Below, piece after piece: positions 8,101-15,700 of a stretch of DNA of 64,000 bases. The position numbers and the translations under genes are program-made. The notes beneath the pieces were generated by a model, which was not told the DNA's origin, did not search any database, and was given only the letters and a program-made list of their open reading frames with translations. How positions within the stretch are numbered: position 1 is the stretch's first letter; each line of letters starts with the position of its first letter. This DNA comes from an uncultured Selenomonadales bacterium (GTDB lineage Bacteria > Bacillota > Negativicutes > Acidaminococcales > Acidaminococcaceae), in NCBI GenBank assembly GCA_900315345.1, contig OMYP01000013.1, forward strand, positions 1 to 64,000, read 5' to 3'.

Positions 8101-9045
8101 ATGGCGAAATTAAGTATTGGCGGACAGGCGGTCATCGAAGGGGTGATGATGCGCGGCCCCAAAGAGGTTGCGGTGGCGGTACGCAAGGCGGACGGCACCA
8201 TCGATATAGATGTGAACCCGGTCAACAGTATTGCCGACCGGTATCCGATTTTGAAAAAACCGCTGCTCCGGGGCGTTGTGGCCCTGTTCGAGTCACTGGT
8301 AATGGGTATGAAAGCCCTCAGTTACTCTGCACAGGTCTCCGGCGAAGAAGACGAGCAGATGGACGATAAAGAGATGGCTCTTACCATGCTGGTGTCCGTG
8401 GCGCTGGCTGTGGGGCTGTTTATTGCAATACCCACCTGGTCCATGCGTTTTCTGCAGCAATGGACCAGCAGCAGCCTGACCCTGAACCTGGCGGAAGGCT
8501 TTCTGCGGATGGGCATCTTCCTTGTTTATATTGCTGCCATATCTTCCATGGAAGATATCCAGCGTGTCTTTAAGTACCACGGGGCGGAGCATAAAACGAT
8601 CTTTACCTATGAAGCGGGTCTGCCCCTGACGGTGGAGAACGTACGGACCTTTCCCCGGCTCCATCCCCGCTGCGGTACCAACTTCCTGATGATCGTCATG
8701 CTCATCAGCATCTTTATTTTTGCCTTTTTAGGCTGGCCTAACCTGGTGGAGCGCATCCTGTCCCGGATCCTGCTGATGCCGGTGGTGGCGGGCATCAGTT
8801 ACGAACTGATCCGGTTTGCGGGAAAGAATAATGACAAACCCTGGGTCCACCGGATGATCATGCCGGGTCTGCTGTTGCAGAAGCTGACTACCCGGGAACC
8901 GGACGACGAGATGATCGAGGTGGCCATTGCCTCCGTAAAGGCGGTGCTGCCGGAGGAAGAGCTGCAAAAGGTGGAGCTGCAGAAGGTGGAACTGAAGGTG
9001 CCGGATTCGATTGCGCTGAAGTCGCCGGTTTTGACGGAGGATTGA
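8101..9045 (+). CDS. DUF1385 family membrane protein (YqhQ-like)
   Basis: A 314-residue membrane protein of unknown function, common in Firmicutes and usually found beside prfA. It begins LSIGGQAVIEGVMMRGP, the family hallmark, has a KYHGAEHKTIFTYE motif around residue 165, HPRCGTNFL and several transmembrane segments (about 100-120, 145-165, 205-230, 235-255). The ATG at 8101 is chosen because GGAG at 8085-8088 would overlap an upstream TTG reading. The C-terminal 40 residues contain the direct repeat LQKVELQKVELKV. It ends four bases before the CsoR-type gene, the left edge of the accessory island. Confidence 0.9.
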   Translation: MAKLSIGGQAVIEGVMMRGPKEVAVAVRKADGTIDIDVNPVNSIADRYPILKKPLLRGVVALFESLVMGMKALSYSAQVSGEEDEQMDDKEMALTMLVSVALAVGLFIAIPTWSMRFLQQWTSSSLTLNLAEGFLRMGIFLVYIAAISSMEDIQRVFKYHGAEHKTIFTYEAGLPLTVENVRTFPRLHPRCGTNFLMIVMLISIFIFAFLGWPNLVERILSRILLMPVVAGISYELIRFAGKNNDKPWVHRMIMPGLLLQKLTTREPDDEMIEVAIASVKAVLPEEELQKVELQKVELKVPDSIALKSPVLTED

Positions 9046-9048
9046 CAA

Positions 9049-9408
9049 TTGAGCAAGTATACACATACGCACATTGACAGTGAAGGAAATGTTATAACTC
9101 ATACTCATGAAGTCGCCGAGTCACGGCTTAAAAGCCACGGTCATTATCATTCGCCGGAAGCAAAGAAACGGCAAGTAAATCGCATATCAAGAGCAATCGG
9201 ACATTTAAAGCATGTGAAAACAATGATAGAAAATGATGAAGATTGTTCTGATGTTCTGATTCAGATATCCGCTGTTACTTCCGCTCTTAGAAATCTCGGA
9301 AAAGAAATCATAAACGAACATATGACACACTGCATTGTTCATGCGATTGAAGAAGGAGATAAAGACGCTGTGGAGGAATTCCAGAAAGCGGTAAAAAAAT
9401 TTATGTAG
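9049..9408 (+). CDS. CsoR/RcnR-family metal-sensing repressor with His-rich N-terminus
   Basis: A 119-residue all-helical repressor (DUF156). The TTG start has GGAGG at 9036-9040. The core, residues about 38-119, carries Cys66, His91 and Cys95; the spacing (25, then 4) equals that of the Cu(I) triad C-H-C of CsoR rather than the RcnR nickel set. The first 34 residues hold seven histidines (HTH, HTH, HGHYH), unusual for CsoR and possibly an extra metal site. By eye the gene is AT-richer than its neighbours (about 33-42 percent G+C in two 60-base samples), suggesting transfer. It lies upstream of a nickel/peptide-type importer but is separated from it by a terminator. The metal identity is inferred. 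Confidence 0.88.
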   Translation: MSKYTHTHIDSEGNVITHTHEVAESRLKSHGHYHSPEAKKRQVNRISRAIGHLKHVKTMIENDEDCSDVLIQISAVTSALRNLGKEIINEHMTHCIVHAIEEGDKDAVEEFQKAVKKFM

Positions 9409-9477
9409 GCGTTGATATTTTTGCGCATGTATGGGTGCAGCAGTACTGCTCAGCACTTGTTTCCATGCAGTGATCCT

Positions 9478-9501
9478 GCCGGTCGGAAGACCGGCTTTTT
9501 T
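9478..9501 (+). terminator. Rho-independent terminator after the CsoR-type gene
   Basis: Perfect stem GCCGGTC/GACCGGC, a GGAA tetraloop and six T residues. Confidence 0.9.
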
Positions 9502-9509
9502 CGTATGAC

Positions 9510-9702
9510 GGGTATGCCGTTAGTCTGTGGTGAAAGTCCGCAAGGGGCGTAGTTGCCGATGAACCCCAGCAACTCCCACTCGATTTTTATGAGCCTGTCT
9601 GGCGGCAGATTCAGTTACCGGGCAACGAAACAGAAGCGTTTCCTTAGCATTTGAAAGTCAAAATTGTATCCCCCGGGGAGGCTTACGAAGGCAAAGGCGG
9701 GT
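9510..9702 (+). other. Non-coding stretch resembling the 5' end (domain I) of a group II intron
   Basis: The gap 9409-9806 has no gene. After the terminator the sequence reads GTCTGTGGTGAAAGTCC, then AGGGGCGTAGTTGCCGATGA, CTGTCTGGCGGCAGA, GGGCAACGAAACAGAAGC and ACGAAGGCAA. This order resembles, from memory, domain I of Firmicute group II introns. No reverse transcriptase or domain V/VI follows, so it would be a 5' fragment. A cis-acting leader of the transporter operon is the alternative. Confidence 0.35.
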
Positions 9703-9711
9703 TGATATAAT
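9703..9711 (+). promoter_or_regulatory. Possible extended -10 promoter of the ABC importer operon
   Basis: TGATATAAT, an extended -10 element, about 95 bases before the first permease gene. No good -35 is visible. Confidence 0.4.
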
Positions 9712-9806
9712 ACTTACAACAGGCAGCATCTATTGTGGTATTGGATAGAAAAAACATAAATTGCAAACATAAATTGCACTAAAAAGTAATTGAAAGAGGC
9801 GTGACG

Positions 9807-10751
9807 ATGAAACACTACGCTGTCAGACGACTGCTGCAGCTGATTCCGATTTTATTCGCGATTACCTTCCTGTCTTACGGGATGATGCGCCTGGCAGGCA
9901 GCGATGTGGTGGAACAAAAAATGGAAAATACAGGCGGTACGGTCTCGCAGGAGATGATTGACGCAGCCAGAGAGGAACTGGGCCTGGACAAGCCTTTTAT
10001 TGTCCAATATGTTACGTGGCTCGGAAAATTGGCGCAAGGGGATATGGGGGTGTCCTATGTCTCCGGGAAACCGGTCTTTTCGACGTTTGTATCCAAACTG
10101 CCTGCTACGCTGCTATTGGCAGTCGTTTCCATTTTACTGACGGTGATCGTTTCGATCCCGCTTGGAATCTGGTCGGCTGTGAACCAGAACAAGGCGGCCG
10201 ATTACGTGATCCGCACGGCGAGCTTCATAGGGAATTCTCTGCCTAATTTTTTTGTATCCCTGCTCCTGATGTATTTCTTCGCAATCCGGCTGAATTGGTT
10301 CCCGGTTATTTCCAGAGACGTCAGTCTGCAGAGCGTGGCACTCCCGTCCGTTACGCTGGCTATCGCCATGTCAGCCAAATATCTGCGGCAGGTTCGCGCA
10401 ACCGTTCTTGATGAACTCAGCAAGGACTATGTGCTTGGCGCCAAAGCCAGAGGCGTGAAGTTCTCGACGACAATGATGAAAAGCGTGATGAAGGCTTCTC
10501 TTGTAACGATTATTACGCTGCTGACGCTCTCCATTGGTTCCCTGCTGGGCGGGACTGCCATTGTAGAGTCCATCTTCATGTGGGACGGCGTTGGCAAGAT
10601 GGCGGTGGATGCCATCAATATGCGCGATTATCCGATTATTCAGGCTTATGTCATGTGGATGGCGGTTATTTATGTGCTGGTCAACCTGGTAACTGACGTA
10701 AGTTACCGGTATCTGGATCCGCGGATCAGGCTGGGGGGAACTGAGCAATGA
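9807..10751 (+). CDS. ABC transporter permease, DppB/NikB type
   Basis: A 314-residue inner-membrane permease for a peptide- or nickel-type importer. It starts MKHYAVRRLLQLIPILFAIT, has a periplasmic region with ELGLDKPFIVQYVTWL and GDMGVSY, six transmembrane segments and the EAA-type loop ELSKDYVLGAKARGV that docks with the ATPases. AGAGG lies seven bases before ATG 9807, preferred over GTG 9801. It overlaps the next permease by four bases. Confidence 0.92.
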   Translation: MKHYAVRRLLQLIPILFAITFLSYGMMRLAGSDVVEQKMENTGGTVSQEMIDAAREELGLDKPFIVQYVTWLGKLAQGDMGVSYVSGKPVFSTFVSKLPATLLLAVVSILLTVIVSIPLGIWSAVNQNKAADYVIRTASFIGNSLPNFFVSLLLMYFFAIRLNWFPVISRDVSLQSVALPSVTLAIAMSAKYLRQVRATVLDELSKDYVLGAKARGVKFSTTMMKSVMKASLVTIITLLTLSIGSLLGGTAIVESIFMWDGVGKMAVDAINMRDYPIIQAYVMWMAVIYVLVNLVTDVSYRYLDPRIRLGGTEQ

Positions 10752-11602
10752 ACAGGCCGGTTACGGTTCGCGTGCAGAAAGTAAAAAAGAACCGGATCAG
10801 GACGCGTTTGTTTTTTTTCCTGTTTCTTGCGGTGATCCTGGTGCTGGTTTCGTTTTTTGCGGACCAGATTGTTCCCTATGACCCGTACGCGCAGGATCTG
10901 GGTCTGTCCAGACAGCCGCCGTCGCCAGCCCATTTTATGGGAACGGACCAATACGGCCGGGATGTTTTCTCCCGCGTAGTTGTGGGAGCGAAGGCCAGTG
11001 TTTTCTCCACGCTGGTACTCGTTTGCGTTACCTCGGTATTCGGAACCGTTACGGGAACGCTCTGCGGCTACTTTGGACGGGAAATCGATTCTGTTGTGAT
11101 GCGGATTTCGGATGTGTGTCTGGCGTTTCCGGGGCTGGTCTTTGCGCTGGCGATTGCGGCGTTGCTTGGAGGGGGCATGAGTAACGCGGTTATTGCGCTG
11201 GCAGTCATCAGCTGGCCTAAGTATGCCCGCGTGGCGCGGGGCCAGACCCTGGCCCTGAAGAACAGCGACTTTGTGGCGGCGGCAAAACTTGCCGGAGACA
11301 ATTCGGCCCAGATGATCCTGCGGCATATTTTGCCCAACATCCTTGGCCCGATTCTGGTTACGGCCATGCTGGATATCGGAACGATGATGATGGAACTGGC
11401 AGGACTGAGCTTCCTTGGGCTTGGCGCGCAGCCGCCGGTGGCCGAATGGGGGAATATGATGAGCGGGGGGAGAAGTATGCTGCAGACATATCCCTGGCTC
11501 GTACTGTCTCCCGGCGTTGCCATCTTCCTGACTGTCGTGACCTTCAATCTATTAGGGGATACGGTCCGCGATTACATGGATCCTAAAAACTCCGGAAGCT
11601 AA
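10748..11602 (+). CDS. ABC transporter permease, DppC/NikC type
   Basis: A 284-residue inner-membrane permease, partner of the preceding gene. It has an N-terminal transmembrane segment (FFFLFLAVILVLVSFFA), the family motif HFMGTDQYGRDVFSRVVVGA and the EAA loop LKNSDFVAAAKLAGD, then GLSFLGLGAQPPVAEWG. It starts at the ATGA overlap with the upstream gene. A 93-base gap with a short GACC/GGTC hairpin separates it from the binding-protein gene. Confidence 0.92.
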   Translation: MNRPVTVRVQKVKKNRIRTRLFFFLFLAVILVLVSFFADQIVPYDPYAQDLGLSRQPPSPAHFMGTDQYGRDVFSRVVVGAKASVFSTLVLVCVTSVFGTVTGTLCGYFGREIDSVVMRISDVCLAFPGLVFALAIAALLGGGMSNAVIALAVISWPKYARVARGQTLALKNSDFVAAAKLAGDNSAQMILRHILPNILGPILVTAMLDIGTMMMELAGLSFLGLGAQPPVAEWGNMMSGGRSMLQTYPWLVLSPGVAIFLTVVTFNLLGDTVRDYMDPKNSGS

Positions 11603-11695
11603 TGATCTGTAAGCTTTTTTACGCGCACGCGTTTTATATGACCTTGGAGAGGGTCGCAAACAACTACTACTTTTTCTGATAGAGGGGGAAAAAAC

Positions 11696-13261
11696 ATGAA
11701 AAAGATTCTGGCTGTCCTTCTGGTACTCTGTATCGCAGCAGGTATTCTGAGCGGATGCGGCGGCGGCGCCAATACGCCGGCTGCCTCCGGTAAAAAGAAG
11801 ATCTTTGTCTTTGGCGATACGACCTTTAATGCGGAGAACGAAGAACCGGATATCAACCCGCATAACGCTTACTCCGGATGGCCCTGCATCCGTTACGGCG
11901 TGGGTGAGACGCTGATGAAGATTGCGGACGACGGTACGCTGAAGCCCTGGCTTGCGAAGAGCGTTACAAATGTGAATGAGACGACATGGGAAATCGTGAT
12001 TAAGGACGCAGTCCGCTTTTCCAACGGTAAAAAGTGCGATGCTGCTGCTGTGAAAGCTTGTCTCGAGCACCTGGTCAAGGTCCATGAGAGGGCGGCCGGC
12101 AACCTGAAGATTGCTTCCATGAAGGCGGACGGCCAAAAGCTGACCATCGTCACTTCGGAGCCAAATCCCATTCTGATGAACTATCTCTCTGAGGGCTACG
12201 GCTGCATTATCGATATGGAAACCGGTATTCCCAAAAACGGATGCGTTGTGGGCACCGGTCCTTTTGTGGCCACGGAGGTCGTAACGGATAATCATGTAAA
12301 ACTGGTGAAGAATACAAATTACTGGGACGGCAACGTGAAAATTGACGAGGTCACCGTCCGCACCATCTCTAACGGCGACACGCTGGCGATGGCTCTCCAG
12401 TCCGGCGAGATCAACGGGGCATATGGAATGGCGTACGCCAGCTATCCTCTCTTTGAAAACAACAAATTCAAGTTCAGCAGTATCCAGACCAGCCGCTGCT
12501 TCTGGGGCATGATGAACTTCCACAAAGAGAATCCCGGCTACCGGATCATGAGCGATCCGGCTGTCCGCAAAGCGATTGCCATGGGAATCAACAAGAAAGG
12601 CTTTGTGGATGTTCTGCTGAAAGGCTACGGCTACACTGCTGCCGGCGCGTTCCCCGACAGCTTTGCTTTCGGGAAGGGAATCAACACAGTTTCCTACGAT
12701 CCCGGGCAGGCAAAGAAAATCCTGCAAGAGGCCGGCTGGGTCGATACCGATGGCGACGGTATCCGCGAGAAAGACGGCACCAGGCTGGCCATCCGCTGGC
12801 TGACCTACCCGTCCCGCCAGGAGCTGCCGCTGCTGGCTGAGTCCGCGCAGGCCACCCTTAAGGATATAGGTATCGAAGTGCAGATCAACAACACCAAAAA
12901 CCACAACAGCATCCGGAAGGATCCCCAAGCCTGGGATGTCTGGGTCAGCGCCAACGTGAACGCCGGCCTGGGCGATCCTCAGAATTTCTTTGATACATAT
13001 TGCCTGGATTCTTCCATCAAGAACTCCGGCGGCCATCACAGCGACAATCTGGAGAAGCTTGCCGTACAGCTGCGCGGCGCCTTTGATCCGGGCGAGCGCG
13101 CAAAGATAGCAGTCAAGATGCAGCAGGAGCTTTTGGATGACAATTCCTATTTCTTCTGTTCGTTCCTGCGCATGAGCATGATCATGCAGGCCAATGTTAC
13201 CGGTCTTACGGCGCATACCTGCGACTTTTACGAACTGACTGCGGATCTGGACATCAAGTAA
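11696..13261 (+). CDS. Extracellular solute-binding lipoprotein, NikA/DppA family
   Basis: A 521-residue substrate-binding protein (SBP family 5). The lipoprotein signal is LAVLLVLCIAAGILSGC, with Cys22 as the lipid site. Family features include the N-terminal GVGETLMKIADDGTLKPWLAKS, VRFSNGKKCDAAAVKACLEH, VGTGPFV and NTNYWDG, and a C-terminal region QNFFDTYC. The pattern is closest to nickel-binding NikA-like proteins, but the ligand (metal complex, peptide or metallophore) cannot be fixed from sequence. AGAGGGGG precedes the start. It lies between the permease and ATPase genes, which is common for this class. Confidence 0.9.
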   Translation: MKKILAVLLVLCIAAGILSGCGGGANTPAASGKKKIFVFGDTTFNAENEEPDINPHNAYSGWPCIRYGVGETLMKIADDGTLKPWLAKSVTNVNETTWEIVIKDAVRFSNGKKCDAAAVKACLEHLVKVHERAAGNLKIASMKADGQKLTIVTSEPNPILMNYLSEGYGCIIDMETGIPKNGCVVGTGPFVATEVVTDNHVKLVKNTNYWDGNVKIDEVTVRTISNGDTLAMALQSGEINGAYGMAYASYPLFENNKFKFSSIQTSRCFWGMMNFHKENPGYRIMSDPAVRKAIAMGINKKGFVDVLLKGYGYTAAGAFPDSFAFGKGINTVSYDPGQAKKILQEAGWVDTDGDGIREKDGTRLAIRWLTYPSRQELPLLAESAQATLKDIGIEVQINNTKNHNSIRKDPQAWDVWVSANVNAGLGDPQNFFDTYCLDSSIKNSGGHHSDNLEKLAVQLRGAFDPGERAKIAVKMQQELLDDNSYFFCSFLRMSMIMQANVTGLTAHTCDFYELTADLDIK

Positions 13262-13284
13262 GCACAGTATGACGAGGTCGTGCT

Positions 13285-14067
13285 ATGGCAGGATTATTGG
13301 ATTATCAGCATGTGGAGATTTCCTTTAACGGGAATGCGGTCGTCCATGATGTAACGTTTCAGCTGTATCCGGGCGAAATTTTGGGCCTGGTGGGGGAATC
13401 AGGCTCTGGAAAATCTACGCTGATCAAGGCTGCGATGGGACTGCTCGGCAGTTCCGGCATGGTTACCAGAGGCGATATCTGGTTCGAGGGAAAAAACCTG
13501 CCGGATCTGTCTGACCGGGAGATGCGGCATATCTGCGGAGAAAAGATTGGCATGATATTCCAGGACTGCGGCGCTTCCCTGAGTCCCATCCGCACCATCG
13601 GGGAACAGATCGTAGAGAGCATGGCAGCCCATCGCAAGGTGGATGTCACGACGGCAAAAGCTGCGGCCATGGAGCTGTTTGACAAGCTGAACCTGAAAGA
13701 CGGCGAACGGGTCTGGAACAGTTACCCCTTTGAACTCTCCGGCGGCATGAACCAGCGGGCGGGCATTGCAATAGCTATGCTCATGAACCCTGTGGTCCTT
13801 CTGGCAGATGAGCCGACTTCCGCTCTCGATGTGGCAGTGCAGCGGCAGGTGGTGGAGGAAATGATGAGCGTCAGAGATGCATTCGGTACCGCAATCATTA
13901 TTGTGACGCATGATATCGGCGTTGTTTCCGCCATGGCGGACAGCGTCCTTGTGCTGCGAGATGGCAGGGTGATGGAATACGGCAGGGCGAAAGAAATTCT
14001 GGAAAATCCCCGGAACGGCTATACCAGGAAACTGCTCAGCGCGGTCCCGAGATTGAGGAGGGGATAG
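13285..14067 (+). CDS. ABC transporter ATP-binding protein, DppD/NikD type
   Basis: A 260-residue ATPase. Walker A is GESGSGKST (about residue 37), the Q-loop is GMIFQDCG, the signature LSGGMNQRAGIA and Walker B VVLLADEPTSALD, followed by the switch His in IVTHDIGVV. It lacks the extended C-terminal oligopeptide-binding domain of most DppD proteins, so it is on the short side. It pairs with the next ATPase. Confidence 0.92.
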   Translation: MAGLLDYQHVEISFNGNAVVHDVTFQLYPGEILGLVGESGSGKSTLIKAAMGLLGSSGMVTRGDIWFEGKNLPDLSDREMRHICGEKIGMIFQDCGASLSPIRTIGEQIVESMAAHRKVDVTTAKAAAMELFDKLNLKDGERVWNSYPFELSGGMNQRAGIAIAMLMNPVVLLADEPTSALDVAVQRQVVEEMMSVRDAFGTAIIIVTHDIGVVSAMADSVLVLRDGRVMEYGRAKEILENPRNGYTRKLLSAVPRLRRG

Positions 14068-14072
14068 TGTAA

Positions 14073-14831
14073 ATGGATCCGGTCCTGAAGGTCACAGACC
14101 TTTCCAAATCCTTTTCACGTGCAGGGAAAAAAGATTTTTTTGCTGTGGATCATGTGAGCTTTGCGCTTATGTCGGGTGAGATTCTCGGCATCGTAGGCGA
14201 ATCCGGCTCCGGTAAGTCCACCATTGCCAAACTAATTACAAGACTGATTGACGCGACAGGCGGCAAGATTGAAATCGAAGGGCAGGATATTACCGGCCTG
14301 AAAGGACGGGAGATGATCCCTGTCTATGGAAAGGTCCAGATGGTTTTTCAAACGCCCAAGGGCTCTTTTGATCCCCGCAGAACCCTGGGCGATGGAATCT
14401 GCGAGAGCCTGCGGAACCAGGGAGTGCCAAAAGCGGAGCGTGAGGCAAAGGCGCGGGCTCTGCTGGAACAATGCGGATTGCCCGGCGAATTTTTGGAACG
14501 TTATCCGCACCAGGTCTCCGGTGGACAGTGCCAGCGGGCGGCGATTGCCAGAGCCCTGATGTGCGACCCGAAAATTCTTATTCTTGATGAGGCTACCTCG
14601 TCCCTTGATGTGACGGTGCAAAAGCAGATTATGGAATTGTTGCAGGAGCTGCAGCAGAAGAAGGAGCTTGCGTATCTTTTTATCTGCCACAACCTTGCGC
14701 TGGTTCAGCAGTTTTGCGACAGAGTGATCGTTCTCTGGGACGGGAAGATTGTGGAGCAGGGACTTCCGGATGATGTGATCCTGCGTCCGAAATCTGAATA
14801 TGCAAAACGTCTCGTAGAGGCTGTTTTTTAA
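14073..14831 (+). CDS. ABC transporter ATP-binding protein, DppF/NikE type
   Basis: A 252-residue ATPase with Walker A GESGSGKST, Q-loop MVFQTPKGSFDPRRTLGDGI, signature VSGGQCQRAAIA, Walker B ILILDEATSSLD and switch CHNLALV. It is the second energising subunit of the importer. It starts six bases after the preceding stop and ends just before a strong terminator that closes the operon. Confidence 0.92.
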   Translation: MDPVLKVTDLSKSFSRAGKKDFFAVDHVSFALMSGEILGIVGESGSGKSTIAKLITRLIDATGGKIEIEGQDITGLKGREMIPVYGKVQMVFQTPKGSFDPRRTLGDGICESLRNQGVPKAEREAKARALLEQCGLPGEFLERYPHQVSGGQCQRAAIARALMCDPKILILDEATSSLDVTVQKQIMELLQELQQKKELAYLFICHNLALVQQFCDRVIVLWDGKIVEQGLPDDVILRPKSEYAKRLVEAVF

Positions 14832-14858
14832 TTATCTTCATAGAAGAACACAAATGGA

Positions 14859-14909
14859 AATCCCTTTCAACCCAGAATAAAAACTGGGCGGAAAGGGATT
14901 TTTTATTGC
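14859..14909 (+). terminator. Terminator of the ABC operon; left member of a duplicated terminator pair
   Basis: Outer stem AATCCCTTTC/GAAAGGGATT plus inner CCCAG/CTGGG, then T6. The right arm and downstream bases (14886-14909, 24 bases) recur identically at 19522-19545. Confidence 0.85.
14886..14909 (+). repeat. 24-bp direct repeat, left copy (candidate att site)
   Basis: Begins GGGCGGAAAGGGATTTTTTA and ends TTGC. It is identical to 19522-19545. Between the copies lie a repressor, a replication-type ATPase, an iteron cluster and a helicase, 4636 bp start to start. There is no integrase in between, so attachment-site status is a hypothesis. Confidence 0.55.
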
Positions 14910-15017
14910 ATTAGCGAGTACTTTCCAATGGTGCTTCCTGTTTGAATCGTGCTTCTTTAACGTGTAACGTCAGACATGACCCTGCGCATCCATATTGCGA
15001 TCCATAATATAAATCTG

Positions 15018-15431
15018 CTACTCAACAGGGCGGGACTCGCTTTTGACTTCTATACGGAAGTCTTCGCCGGATAAGAAGTTTTCAATTAAAGGATTCACCA
15101 CCGAAATGACCCGGTTCAGGTTCTTTTCGCTGAGGCTGTCCAGCTGGTGGATCAGTTCGACCAGTTGCGGCTTGCCCTTTGAGATGGCGACAGTCTCCGT
15201 ATCGTCCGGTTCTTCCGGGCCTAAGGTTACAATCTGTAATCCCATCAGTTCGGCCGGCGTCGTGTTTAACGCGCTGGCGAAAGCTGCAAGCTTTGCCTGG
15301 GGGATATCGTTTTCGCCGGATTCAATTCTTGCAATGGTAGACGTGGATTTATATCCTAACTTTTTTGCCAGTTCCTGCTGGGTCATTTGTAAAGCGATGC
15401 GTTTCGCTCGGATATTTTCATATAGTTTCAT
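15018..15431 (-). CDS. Xre/Cro-type HTH repressor
   Basis: A 137-residue repressor. The helix-turn-helix spans residues about 5-60 (ENIRAKRIALQMTQQELAKK, then STSTIARIESGENDIP). The C-terminal half is charged and unassigned. On the minus strand AAAGGAGGC precedes the ATG. It diverges from the replication gene across a 270-base control region with a perfect promoter and AATCAAA-like repeats, the layout of a phage or plasmid immunity switch. Confidence 0.9.
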   Translation of the reverse strand: MKLYENIRAKRIALQMTQQELAKKLGYKSTSTIARIESGENDIPQAKLAAFASALNTTPAELMGLQIVTLGPEEPDDTETVAISKGKPQLVELIHQLDSLSEKNLNRVISVVNPLIENFLSGEDFRIEVKSESRPVE

Positions 15432-15475
15432 CGATACAGCCTCCTTTTCTGTAAGACTATCATATCACGATTGTT

Positions 15476-15565
15476 ATTTAAAATCAATTAAAAAATATTT
15501 TCAAAAAAATACTTGACTTTTAATCAAATCGCGGTTATAATTCTAAAAATGATTCAAAATCAAAT
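15476..15565. promoter_or_regulatory. Putative operator cluster between the repressor and the replication gene
   Basis: Four related AT-rich words, TTAAAATCAATT, TTTTAATCAAATC, ATTCAAAATCAAATA and, farther on near 15630, AATAATCAAAAGC, surround the promoter 15513-15541. They are plausible half-sites for the neighbouring Xre protein; the assignment is inference. Confidence 0.4.
15513..15541 (+). promoter_or_regulatory. Strong promoter of the replication gene
   Basis: TTGACT at 15513-15518, a 17-base spacer and a perfect TATAAT at 15536-15541. Confidence 0.7.
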
Positions 15566-15570
15566 AAAAG

Positions 15571-15592
15571 AAAGGAGAACACGTAAATGTAG
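15571..15592 (+). other. Shine-Dalgarno followed by ATG-TAG (start-stop)
   Basis: AAAGGAG at 15571-15577 is followed nine to ten bases on by ATG TAG at 15587-15592. No open frame follows from that ATG. It is either a degenerate leader gene or a minimal start-stop that loads ribosomes on the leader of the replication gene. Confidence 0.45.
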
Positions 15593-15700
15593 AAGTGAAT
15601 AACGAAACGGTATTTTTTTGCCCAAAACAGTGATTAATAATCAAAAGCAAAACTGACGGAAAGGACGAGTCAGTCTTTTAAACAAGAATCGGAGGTGACA

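Noticed and set aside
9510..9702. Cobalamin or nickel-cobalt riboswitch upstream of the importer
   Set aside because: GGTGAAAGTCC recalls a B12 box, but the conserved downstream core elements are absent.
11552..13216. Long open frame on the minus strand under the solute-binding gene
   Set aside because: It mirrors a well-supported plus-strand gene; its translation is Arg/His/Gln-rich without motifs and has no ribosome site.
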